Shown one piece after another: positions 16,950 to 24,905 of a stretch of 35,492 nt of DNA. The stretch is from assembly GCA_001824825.1 (NCBI GenBank), contig MHTK01000008.1, forward strand, positions 1-35,492. The letters run 5' to 3'. Within the stretch, counting starts at the first letter, position 1. Each line of letters begins with the position of its first letter. The position numbers were made by a program, and so were the translations under genes. A model generated the notes under the pieces. That model had not been told where the DNA came from and did no database searches. It saw nothing but the letters and a program-made list of their open reading frames with translations. The stretch is from Candidatus Vogelbacteria bacterium RIFOXYD1_FULL_46_19. GTDB lineage: Bacteria; Patescibacteriota; Minisyncoccia; Phycocordibacterales; XYD1-FULL-46-19.

Positions 16950-18506
16950 TTATTGCTTCAACTGACCATTTTCTAAGGTAAGGACGCGATCGAAACCAAC
17001 TTGCTCAACAAATCGGCGATCGTGAGAAACCACAATCAGCGTCCCTTTATACTCGACTAGAGCCAACTCGAAAGAATGAAGGGCTTCTAAATCGAGGTGG
17101 TTGGAGGGTTCATCGAGAATAAGGCAGTTGGGCGCATTGACCATCAACAGAGCTAGGGTTAGGCGCGAACGCTCTCCTGCCGACAGACTAGAGGCTTCTT
17201 TTTGAATATCCTCAGCCGACAACCGTAACCGATTGAGAATACGCCGGGCCACCGGCTCGGCCAACTGGGATTCTTGCATTAAAATCTCACGCACAGAAAG
17301 GCCGGTAGGCCAAGTTACTATTTGTGGCAAGTAGCCAATATCCACCCTAGTTCCCCGCTCGATACTACCAGCCTCCGGCCTCATCTCCTCCATCAGTAAT
17401 TTAAGGAACGTGGTTTTACCAGCCCCATTGTCACCCGTGATTAGTATTCTATTCCCCGCTTCAATCCGTAAATCAAGCGGCCCTAGTTTCTGACTGGGCA
17501 TACCCTTCTCCACTCCAGCTAAAACAAAAACCTGCTGGCCACTTGGCCGTGAAAGGGGTAAAGCTACCTTTAACGGTAGCTCACGTTTCGGCTTGGCAAG
17601 CGCCTCGGTGGCCTTAAATCGGTCTAAGCGATTTTTCAAAACTTTGGTCCGTCGGCCAGCGCGACCTTCTTTATCTCGCAGAATAGCATCATCCGGCTTT
17701 TCCGATAACTTAGGATTTAAATACTTAATATTTTTTCTGGTAGTTTCGATTTTTCTAATATAGCTCTTTTTCTTCTCCACCAAGGAGGCTAGACGATTGG
17801 TCTCCTCTGCTTGGTCTTGATAGTTTTTCCATTCGCGACCAATTTCTGCGGTACGCTCTTCCACGTAGTCTGAAAAATTGCCATCGTACAAGCGGGTGGT
17901 TTTGTCTTGTTCATCAATTTCTAAAACCCGGGTCACTGTTTGATCAAGAAAATAACGGTCATGCGAAACGATAATAAAAGACTGCCGGCTGTCATTAACA
18001 TAGTTTGCTAGTAGTTGTAGGGCTTCGGCATCCAGGTTGTTGGTGGGTTCATCAAGTAGCAACAAATCAGCTGTGGCTAAAAAAATTGGTAGGAGATTAA
18101 CCTTGGTCTTCTCCCCGCCCGAGAGACTACCAACTGTTCGCTTAAGCAAACCAAGCTGAAGACCCAACTTAGCTAGAAGTGGTCTTAGCTCTGTCTCGAT
18201 CTGACTTATTTTCTTACCCACTGTATGTTCCAGCAAGTCGGCCACCAACCAGTCAGCCAAATGATCAAAGTCCTGGGCCACATAGCAAACAGATATCCCC
18301 TTGGCAACATAAATGTGGCCTGCGTCTGGCTTAATATGTCCTAAAATCATTTCCAACAAAGTGGTTTTACCGCTGCCGTTTTTGCCTACCAGGGCTACTT
18401 TTTCACCGCGCTGAATGGAAAAATCAACATTTTTAAAAACCTTAAAATCCTCGAACGTTTTGGCAACGCCGACCACACTCACTAGAGATTGTTTTGGTTT
18501 GGGCAT
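16950..18506 (-). CDS. ABC-F family ATPase (ribosome-associated type)
   Basis: Two Walker A (GKNGSGKTT, GDNGAGKTT), two LSGGE/LSAGE signatures, no TM domain; ATG at 18506 preferred over TTG at 18518. Confidence 0.92.
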   Translation of the reverse strand: MPKPKQSLVSVVGVAKTFEDFKVFKNVDFSIQRGEKVALVGKNGSGKTTLLEMILGHIKPDAGHIYVAKGISVCYVAQDFDHLADWLVADLLEHTVGKKISQIETELRPLLAKLGLQLGLLKRTVGSLSGGEKTKVNLLPIFLATADLLLLDEPTNNLDAEALQLLANYVNDSRQSFIIVSHDRYFLDQTVTRVLEIDEQDKTTRLYDGNFSDYVEERTAEIGREWKNYQDQAEETNRLASLVEKKKSYIRKIETTRKNIKYLNPKLSEKPDDAILRDKEGRAGRRTKVLKNRLDRFKATEALAKPKRELPLKVALPLSRPSGQQVFVLAGVEKGMPSQKLGPLDLRIEAGNRILITGDNGAGKTTFLKLLMEEMRPEAGSIERGTRVDIGYLPQIVTWPTGLSVREILMQESQLAEPVARRILNRLRLSAEDIQKEASSLSAGERSRLTLALLMVNAPNCLILDEPSNHLDLEALHSFELALVEYKGTLIVVSHDRRFVEQVGFDRVLTLENGQLKQ

Positions 18507-18622
18507 AAGATACGCCAAGCCACCACTTGTGATGGGACCTGTTCATTAATAATGACTAAATTATTGGCGTCTTACCATTAGTTTATCGTTAAGTCGTTTA
18601 AGTCGTAAGGAGTAACCCTTTG

Positions 18623-18652
18623 TATTCTCTAATTCGCGCGAATTAGAGAATA
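18623..18652. repeat. 30-bp perfect palindrome
   Basis: TATTCTCTAATTCGCGCGAATTAGAGAATA; overlaps the stop codon of the ArsR-like gene. Confidence 0.95.
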
Positions 18653-18912
18653 GACAAAACAGTTTTAATGAGGGGATGTCTCTTCGAGGCCAAGCGATAC
18701 CTCATCTCCAAATTCTTCTGCTTTTTAGCAACAACGTCAACGGCATACAAAACTTGTAAATGTTTAGACGTCGCCTTAAACGACAAGTCGATTTTTTCGG
18801 CAATCTCCCCCACAGTCGCTTCTTTCGCCTGACTCAAATACCGCACTATTTCTAGCCGGCGAAGATTGGCTAAAGCCTTAAGCACTCGCTCTACCTCTCT
18901 GACTTTATTCAT
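18643..18912 (-). CDS. ArsR-like winged-helix transcriptional regulator
   Basis: VLKALANLRRLEIVRYLSQAKEATVGEIAEKIDLSFKATSKHLQVLYAVDVV. Confidence 0.88.
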   Translation of the reverse strand: MNKVREVERVLKALANLRRLEIVRYLSQAKEATVGEIAEKIDLSFKATSKHLQVLYAVDVVAKKQKNLEMRYRLASKRHPLIKTVLSIL

Positions 18913-18926
18913 AGTTCCATTATATC

Positions 18927-18960
18927 CCTATTCTCTTATTCGCGCGAATAAGAGAATAGG
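18927..18960. repeat. 34-bp perfect palindrome upstream of the ArsR-like gene
   Basis: CCTATTCTCTTATTCGCGCGAATAAGAGAATAGG, adjacent to TATAAT (minus, 18919-18924). Confidence 0.95.
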
Positions 18961-19020
18961 AGGTATAAAAACATCAGCGACTTACTTATTATTTTTTATT
19001 TATCACCTTTCTGATTATTT

Positions 19021-19058
19021 AAAAAACAGCCCATGTACTTGGTGGGTACAGGGGCTGT
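19021..19058 (-). terminator. intrinsic terminator of pyrF
   Basis: Minus-strand CAGCCCCTGTAC...GTACATGGGCTG followed by TTTTTT. Confidence 0.75.
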
Positions 19059-19083
19059 GACCGTCAGAAACCGGAGATACTAG

Positions 19084-19845
19084 CTAGGCCGCGGCCGAAG
19101 CGATCTCCTCAAGAGTGCGCATGACCGCGTCGTAAGGATTTTTGGCCTGAAGAATCGGCCGGCCGACCACGATACGATCCGCGCCGGCTTGGATGGCCTT
19201 GGCAGGGGTCATGATTCGATCGGGGTTCTGATCATCGCCGGGAACAATCGCCCACTTCGGCCGGATGGCCGGGGTGTTGAGCGACAAGACGAGCCCGAAT
19301 TTCGCGCGGAGTACTGCCGCCTCTTTAGGAGAGGAGATAAGTCCATCGATCTTCGCCTCGGCTGCGACTTTGGCAAACCGCATAACAGCTTCCTCGGTCG
19401 AGCAGGTGAACATCGTACGTGTGCTATTGCCGTTTCCATCGTCTCTATCGTTGAGACTCGTGAGAACCGTCACGCCGAGAACTTCCGTGTCCGGCAATTC
19501 GGCCTTGAGCGCCTGCATGGCAGTGAAGCCGGCGACACACATCGTCGTAAGCAGTTCCGGCTTCGCTTCGCGCAAGAGAACACCGTCCGTGGATAAGGTC
19601 TCGCCGATGTCGATGAGTTTGAGATCCGCAAAGACCCGCAAACCGTGCGACTGAATTTCGCTGATCAGGTCGTAGCCGCAGGCACGCAGAGCAGAGTTCA
19701 CCTTGATGATGACCCCTGTTCCTTTGAGACTGTCGGCCAGTGTTAGAACTTGGGACCGAACATCGGCTCTACCCTGCCCCATAATGGCGCGCGGTTTGAA
19801 GTCGGCGGCCACGATCAATCGTTCCGCCGGTGTCAGTGTTTTCAT
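19084..19845 (-). CDS. pyrF: orotidine 5'-phosphate decarboxylase
   Basis: LRVFADLKLIDIGETLSTDG (DxKxxDI motif); AGADRIVVGRPILQAKNP. Confidence 0.88.
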   Translation of the reverse strand: MKTLTPAERLIVAADFKPRAIMGQGRADVRSQVLTLADSLKGTGVIIKVNSALRACGYDLISEIQSHGLRVFADLKLIDIGETLSTDGVLLREAKPELLTTMCVAGFTAMQALKAELPDTEVLGVTVLTSLNDRDDGNGNSTRTMFTCSTEEAVMRFAKVAAEAKIDGLISSPKEAAVLRAKFGLVLSLNTPAIRPKWAIVPGDDQNPDRIMTPAKAIQAGADRIVVGRPILQAKNPYDAVMRTLEEIASAAA

Positions 19846-19875
19846 TCTCCTTCTCCTTTCGTACCCATTTGAGAA

Positions 19876-20592
19876 TCACTGTTGCATGGCTGCCACAAGG
19901 CGTGCCCAGTTCTTCTTCACTTCGAGCTCGAGCTTGCCGGCCACGATATCGGCGGCAACTTCAGGATCGTCCTGTTTGTACTCGGGATAGGCTTGCCGAA
20001 TGGCGGCAACGACAGGTAGACCCTGATAGGTCGTGTCGTAAATCGGAGAGCGATTGAGCGCCCCAACTAGGAGCACAATGTTCGCTCCAGTGGCATGGAT
20101 TTCCGCGAGAGTGTGGTCGGTATTCTGGAAGTTGTTGTAAACATCTTCCGCGATTGCCACCCGCTCCCCCGGCTCAAAATCGAACTGCGAGAGGTCCCAG
20201 GTGTATTCCTGTTTCTTGCCCGCTTCCGTCGGTTTTGGCTTCTTGTCCGCATAGACGAACTTTTTGCCGGCGACGAGCGCCAGCATCTGTCCGAACGTCC
20301 GACCACCATGTGGAATGCCACAGACAGTCTCAAACGTATCGAGCAGTCCCTGATCACTGAGCTTCTGGCAGGCGGCCTCGGCGAAGGCAAGAACCACTTT
20401 CGGATGACGTTCGATTCGGCGGAAGTTTAAGTAAATGTCGCCGACCAAATTTCGTCCCTGGTCGTCCTTTCCTGCGTACGGGACCAAAGGTCCAGTACGG
20501 ACGGAGCCCTGCTTGGGGCAAATATACACGGCGTTGCAGCGCTTGGCGAGCTCCAGGAGATCTTCCCCTGGTGTGGGAATGATTGCTTCCAT
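19876..20592 (-). CDS. pyrE: orotate phosphoribosyltransferase-like protein
   Basis: PRTase architecture with GERVAIAEDVYNNFQNTDHT; 30 bp upstream of pyrF on the same strand; SD GAAAGGGG before MEAIIPT. Confidence 0.7.
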   Translation of the reverse strand: MEAIIPTPGEDLLELAKRCNAVYICPKQGSVRTGPLVPYAGKDDQGRNLVGDIYLNFRRIERHPKVVLAFAEAACQKLSDQGLLDTFETVCGIPHGGRTFGQMLALVAGKKFVYADKKPKPTEAGKKQEYTWDLSQFDFEPGERVAIAEDVYNNFQNTDHTLAEIHATGANIVLLVGALNRSPIYDTTYQGLPVVAAIRQAYPEYKQDDPEVAADIVAGKLELEVKKNWARLVAAMQQ

Positions 20593-20707
20593 AGTTTTTC
20601 CCCTTTCAAAGGTCAAATTAAGCGTTTTGAGGCAACGCTTTGGCCTGGTCGAAAATCGACTCTAGCAAAAACACTATCGCAAAAAAAATATAATGTAAAG
20701 AAGACAA

Positions 20708-20740
20708 CAAAAAATCAGCCGTGGCAATGCGGGGGCTGAT
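20708..20740 (-). terminator. intrinsic terminator between tRNA-Gln locus and pyrE
   Basis: Minus-strand ATCAGCCCCC...GGCTGATTTTTTG. Confidence 0.65.
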
Positions 20741-21081
20741 CCACCTGCCCTGCAAGGCACGAGCAGGCAGGTACTTTTCCACCTCGCTTCGCTCGTTAAA
20801 AATTAACTGAGATAGGACTAGGAATCTTTCCTTACAGGAACAGTACAGGCTTCACAACTCGTTTCGCTACGCTCACTGCGATATGTTCAGCCTCTTCGAG
20901 TCCTAGACGCGAGACAAGCAGTTGTCTCGCTTTCAGGACTCTTTCCCTACGGGAACTGTACACCTTTTGGCTAAAATTTTCACTAGTTCAATTTTAGGCT
21001 CAAAAGCTTTTCGAGTCCTAGCCGGAGTGCCACCCAGGCACTCCTTCCCGCAGCAAAGCTCACGCTTCGCTTTCGCTTTGC

Positions 21082-21124
21082 TGCGGGACTAGGACTCGAA
21101 CCTAGATAGTCAGCTCCAAAAGCT
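21082..21124 (-). pseudogene. 3'-half copy of tRNA-Gln (anticodon arm to acceptor)
   Basis: 43-nt exact match to the 3' part of the intact tRNA: agcttttggagctgactatctaggttcgagtcctagtcccgca. Confidence 0.9.
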
Positions 21125-21152
21125 CCCTATTTCCGGTTCTTCCGACCAAAGC

Positions 21153-21222
21153 TGCGGGACTAGGACTCGAACCTAGATAGTCAGCTCCAAAAGCTGATGT
21201 CCTACCATTAGACGATCCCGCA
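21153..21222 (-). tRNA. tRNA-Gln (anticodon UUG)
   Basis: Cloverleaf: TGCGGGA/TCCCGCA acceptor, GTCT/GGAC D stem, TCAGC-TTTTGGA-GCTGA anticodon arm, CTAGG-TTCGAGT-CCTAG T arm. Confidence 0.92.
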
Positions 21223-21290
21223 GCTTTACCCAGAAGAACAACGGAAATTCCTTCGGATCAGATGAAAAGTAAAGCAGTTCACTTTTCATT

Positions 21291-21350
21291 CCCACCATTA
21301 GACCTGTCCGCCACCGCAAGCTCAGGCGTTGCGGGCGGGCGATCCCGCAA
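21291..21350 (-). pseudogene. 5'-half copy of tRNA-Gln interrupted by a hairpin insert
   Basis: Minus: TTGCGGGATC-[GCCCGCCCGCAACGCC...GGCGGACAG]-GTCTAATGGTGGGA versus TGCGGGATC-GTCTAATGGTAGGA. Confidence 0.7.
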
Positions 21351-21458
21351 TATATTATGAAAACTCCACTTAAAAATCTTAAACCCGGCCCACGGTGAGC
21401 GATCCCACCATAGATAATCAACTGTTGTATTTTGCAATATTTGGGCGGGAATTGCAAT

Positions 21459-22508
21459 TTAGGTACGGTGGCGTAAGCGGCGCAAGAGGTTGTAAGCGTG
21501 ATAGATAGTCGGCCGGAGGGGTAGGTCGATATTGCCCACATACTCAAATTCCTCCCCTCTAAATTGACGCTTAAACTCGGTCAGGCTCGGCCACTTGTAA
21601 AAGTCGATGCCACCTAAGTCATAATAGCGAAAGCCCGCCGCCCGCGCGGCCGACAAGGCTTCCCAGTGCAAAGTGGTGGTAACTTTCGACGGCAAGTGGG
21701 CCCGGAAACACGCGCCATAAATATAAGTCGCCGTACTACCAAAAAATAAAACAAAGTGAATAGCAGCCAACTGATTGTGTTCGTAACCACAGAAAGCCAC
21801 CACCGATAGTTTGGTCGGATCAAGGTTGGATAGGGGCTCAGCCGGAATAGACTGTAAAAAAGAGGTAAAGTACTGACGAGGCGGATAAATATTTTGGCCA
21901 CCGTTCCGGGCGGCCGTGTCAGCACTCATAGCTAAAAATTGATCAAGTAGTTCCACTCCTAAATCCGTGACCACCTGCACCGAAACCCCCCGCCGGGTGG
22001 CTCGCCGCAAGTTGGACCGAGTGGACGGGTGGAAGGTGGCGGCAATCGCCTCCGGTTCGGCCTCAAGCTGAATGGCCAAATTAAAACGCGGCTGCACATA
22101 GTAAAGTGGGCGGTAAAAATCGTAACGAGCGTAATCGATAGGCAGTTCAGACCGCGGTGGCTCCAAACGTAAAAAAACCAAATGCGATAATTCTTTCTTG
22201 GCCCACTTCTTGATGGCTATAAAAATTTCTAAAATTTGCTGGTGGCTAAGACCAGCTTTTAAAACCGGCCCACGGGGTAAGTAACCATAACTAAAACCCA
22301 AGGGTAAATGATGTTCGACTAAATTAAAAACGGCCAGTGTTTGCTTCGACTGCTTAACTAGGTACTGCCGCACCGGCCGGCCAAGCCCGGCTTGAAACTC
22401 GCCCCACTCCCTCGTCTGCATAAAAGCCCCAATGGGTGGATAGTTGTTATGAACAAAATTGTTCCACTCCCTTAAATCTTTTTCACTAGCCGGACAGACA
22501 GTAATCAT
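21459..22508 (-). CDS. FemAB/FemX-like peptidoglycan bridge aminoacyltransferase
   Basis: GNAT-type FemAB features: GAFMQTREWGEFQAGLGRPV, FHPSTRSNLRRATRRGVSVQ, YYDLGGIDFYKWPSLTEFKRQFRGEEFEYVG. Confidence 0.88.
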   Translation of the reverse strand: MITVCPASEKDLREWNNFVHNNYPPIGAFMQTREWGEFQAGLGRPVRQYLVKQSKQTLAVFNLVEHHLPLGFSYGYLPRGPVLKAGLSHQQILEIFIAIKKWAKKELSHLVFLRLEPPRSELPIDYARYDFYRPLYYVQPRFNLAIQLEAEPEAIAATFHPSTRSNLRRATRRGVSVQVVTDLGVELLDQFLAMSADTAARNGGQNIYPPRQYFTSFLQSIPAEPLSNLDPTKLSVVAFCGYEHNQLAAIHFVLFFGSTATYIYGACFRAHLPSKVTTTLHWEALSAARAAGFRYYDLGGIDFYKWPSLTEFKRQFRGEEFEYVGNIDLPLRPTIYHAYNLLRRLRHRT

Positions 22509-22511
22509 AAA

Positions 22512-23114
22512 TTATATATTCTCAAAAGTGAGTTGGTCGCCAACAGTTAAACCACTCCGCGCCATAAACCCAGCGTTCACTTCCAAAACATAGTTGATGG
22601 GCTCGGGTGGATAATAAAAGTCCGGGTTAGCCTGATCAAACTCATTAGAAACATTAGCGGTAATCCCCACAATCTCGCCGTCTCTAATCCACACCATATC
22701 AATTGGGAAATTCATATCCGGCATCCAAAAGGCCGGCTTACTAAACTCCGGAAAAATAAAGAGCATACCTTCGTCCGCCGGGAGGTTCGGCCAGCCAGAC
22801 AAACCGGCCGCCAGTTCCGCGTGCGTCCGCCGCACTTCGACGGGAATCACTTGATGTTTAATCCGCACCAGCGGGCCCACTTGAGCCTTCTTGGTCGCTT
22901 GAGTCTCGGAGGTAGAAATGACTTCGGGAATCTCGGCGACCTCTTCTAATTCTTCAACGGTCGAGATCATGTCAGACTCCAGTTCCGTCTCCGGCACTTG
23001 AACTTCCCCCGCCCAGTAAAAAACACTGGCGACAATAATTAAAACCACTAGGCCAAAAACCACTTGAAAGCGAAAGCGGCGATTTAGGCGGCCCGAGTCA
23101 GGATTAATAAACAT
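22512..23114 (-). CDS. DUF192-family membrane-anchored protein
   Basis: LAAGLSGWPNLPADEGMLFIFPEFSKPAFWMPDMNFPIDMVWI. Confidence 0.9.
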   Translation of the reverse strand: MFINPDSGRLNRRFRFQVVFGLVVLIIVASVFYWAGEVQVPETELESDMISTVEELEEVAEIPEVISTSETQATKKAQVGPLVRIKHQVIPVEVRRTHAELAAGLSGWPNLPADEGMLFIFPEFSKPAFWMPDMNFPIDMVWIRDGEIVGITANVSNEFDQANPDFYYPPEPINYVLEVNAGFMARSGLTVGDQLTFENI

Positions 23115-23180
23115 AGCCTGATTTTAGCAAAAAACCGCCCCGAGGGCGATTAGTAGCTATAAATACCCTTATTTTTAGCC

Positions 23181-23834
23181 CTATTCATTAGTTTCGGCCA
23201 GATGCTCATGATCGTTCCAGGTCATGAGCCGCCACGGCTTAGCGTGGAAACTCTCATCGTATAAACACCAAGTGACGCCAGTATTTTTAGTGTTAAAGCC
23301 GTGAATCAGGGCTTTAAACTCCCGACCCGTAAACTCGTTCCCAAAAATCATCAAGCCCACCAAAAAGCGGATAAATAAACCGTGCGACACTACCACAATA
23401 TTTTGCCCCGAATGGGCCGCAAGGAGAGATAAGGTTTTCTGTCCCCGCTCTTTCAACTCAGCAAAACTTTCGGCATCGTCCTGTTTAAAATCCTCCTCCA
23501 CATACTGGTCATGAATATAAAGCGCCGACTCCAAAACATCAGGCGCCCGATGATGTTTGCCAATCGTCCAACTGGGATAACGATTTTCAAATAAGAAATC
23601 ATAAGTTTCTACCGGAAGACCAGTGGCTTCACTAATTGTGGCGGCCGTCTGCTGGGCCCTTAGATAATGGCTAGCCATTAAAGTGTCGGGCTTAAGCGTT
23701 TGGACGCGAGCCGCCACTGTCGTAGCTTCCTGTCGGCCTTGGGCTGTTAGCGGGGCCGTGCCATCACTTAAAATACCCGATTCATTTTCGGCGGACTGGC
23801 CATGGCGAATTAGATAAATATTTTTAAGCGCCAC
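23181..23834 (-). CDS. histidine phosphatase family protein
   Basis: YLIRHGQSAENESG; VVSHGLFIRFLVG. Confidence 0.9.
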   Translation of the reverse strand: MALKNIYLIRHGQSAENESGILSDGTAPLTAQGRQEATTVAARVQTLKPDTLMASHYLRAQQTAATISEATGLPVETYDFLFENRYPSWTIGKHHRAPDVLESALYIHDQYVEEDFKQDDAESFAELKERGQKTLSLLAAHSGQNIVVVSHGLFIRFLVGLMIFGNEFTGREFKALIHGFNTKNTGVTWCLYDESFHAKPWRLMTWNDHEHLAETNE

Positions 23835-23835
23835 T

Positions 23836-24885
23836 TTACTTAAAATTAGTTTTTAATTTCTCAGTGATATTAATAACGGCCAGCTCCAGTGGTAGCGCCG
23901 CCAAGTATGTACTGCCAATTAAGTCGTGAGCTTCTAACAACTCTTTTAATATCGCCGACAACTTGCCCGCCTCACGATGAGCGGCAATGGTCTCGTAAAA
24001 TCCAAAACGATCAGCGCCGGCGGCTGCTTTGATGTCAGGACCCAAACCCGGAGCATACTTCACCAACATCGCCGATCGAAGCTCGGCCAACACCCGCTTA
24101 TTAAAAGTTTTTAAGTCTAAATTAGCCTCTACTAATTGCGCCAAAATTTTTAAAGCCTGATCAGCATCAGCCGCCAGTAGATCTTTAATAAACTCCTGGA
24201 CCAAACTAAGACTAGTGGCGCCGGTTACGGCTTCCACCAACTCTAGAGTAATCACCGGCTCGCCACCGGCCGCCAACACTTTTTGTAATACTCCCAAGGT
24301 GTCGCGGAAAGAACCATCGCCCAAAAAAGCCACTAGGGCCGCGGCCTCCTGATCAATTTTAGTCCCCTCTTTTTTAACAATTTTAGTTACCGTCTCGGTG
24401 AGTGTTTCAATGGTCGGCCTTTTGAAAGCGTATAATTCACAGCGCGAAATAACCGTGTCCGGCACTTTATGCAATTCGGTGGTGGCTAAAATAAAAACCA
24501 CATGAGCCGGTGGCTCCTCTAGCGTTTTAAGGAGAGCATTGAAGGCCGCTTTGGAGAGCATATGCACTTCGTCGATCAAATAAACCTTTAGTGGCGACTC
24601 AAAAGGTAAAGAGCGAACTCCCTCCCGTAGCACCCGCACATCATCCACCCCGGTATTAGAAGCAGCGTCTATTTCGTATAAATCTTTCGAGCTACAGCCC
24701 AGCTCTTTGGCTAAAATTCGGGCCACCGAAGTTTTACCAGTACCCCGACTACCAGAAAAAAGATAAGCGTGAGCAAAATTACCGGACTTAATTTCCCCGG
24801 CTAGAATAGAAATAATGGATTCCTGACCACTAACTTCGGAAAATTTTTGGGGTCGGTATTTACGATAAAGTACGTCGTGAGACAT
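23836..24885 (-). CDS. dnaX: DNA polymerase III subunit gamma/tau
   Basis: YRKYRPQKFSEVSGQE, GSRGTGKTSVARILAKELG, YLIDEVHMLSKAAFNALLKTLEEPP, DTVISRCELYAFKRP. Confidence 0.95.
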   Translation of the reverse strand: MSHDVLYRKYRPQKFSEVSGQESIISILAGEIKSGNFAHAYLFSGSRGTGKTSVARILAKELGCSSKDLYEIDAASNTGVDDVRVLREGVRSLPFESPLKVYLIDEVHMLSKAAFNALLKTLEEPPAHVVFILATTELHKVPDTVISRCELYAFKRPTIETLTETVTKIVKKEGTKIDQEAAALVAFLGDGSFRDTLGVLQKVLAAGGEPVITLELVEAVTGATSLSLVQEFIKDLLAADADQALKILAQLVEANLDLKTFNKRVLAELRSAMLVKYAPGLGPDIKAAAGADRFGFYETIAAHREAGKLSAILKELLEAHDLIGSTYLAALPLELAVINITEKLKTNFK

Positions 24886-24905
24886 CGTTTGAGATTATAG
24901 CATTT

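Noticed and set aside
14755-18960. CRISPR array from the repeated GCGCGAAT palindromes
   Set aside because: Copies are irregularly spaced by hundreds of bp to >1 kb with genes between; no spacers or cas genes.
21173-21547. 124-aa minus-strand ORF
   Set aside because: Overlaps tRNA-Gln and the 3' end of the FemAB-like gene in another frame; not plausible as coding.
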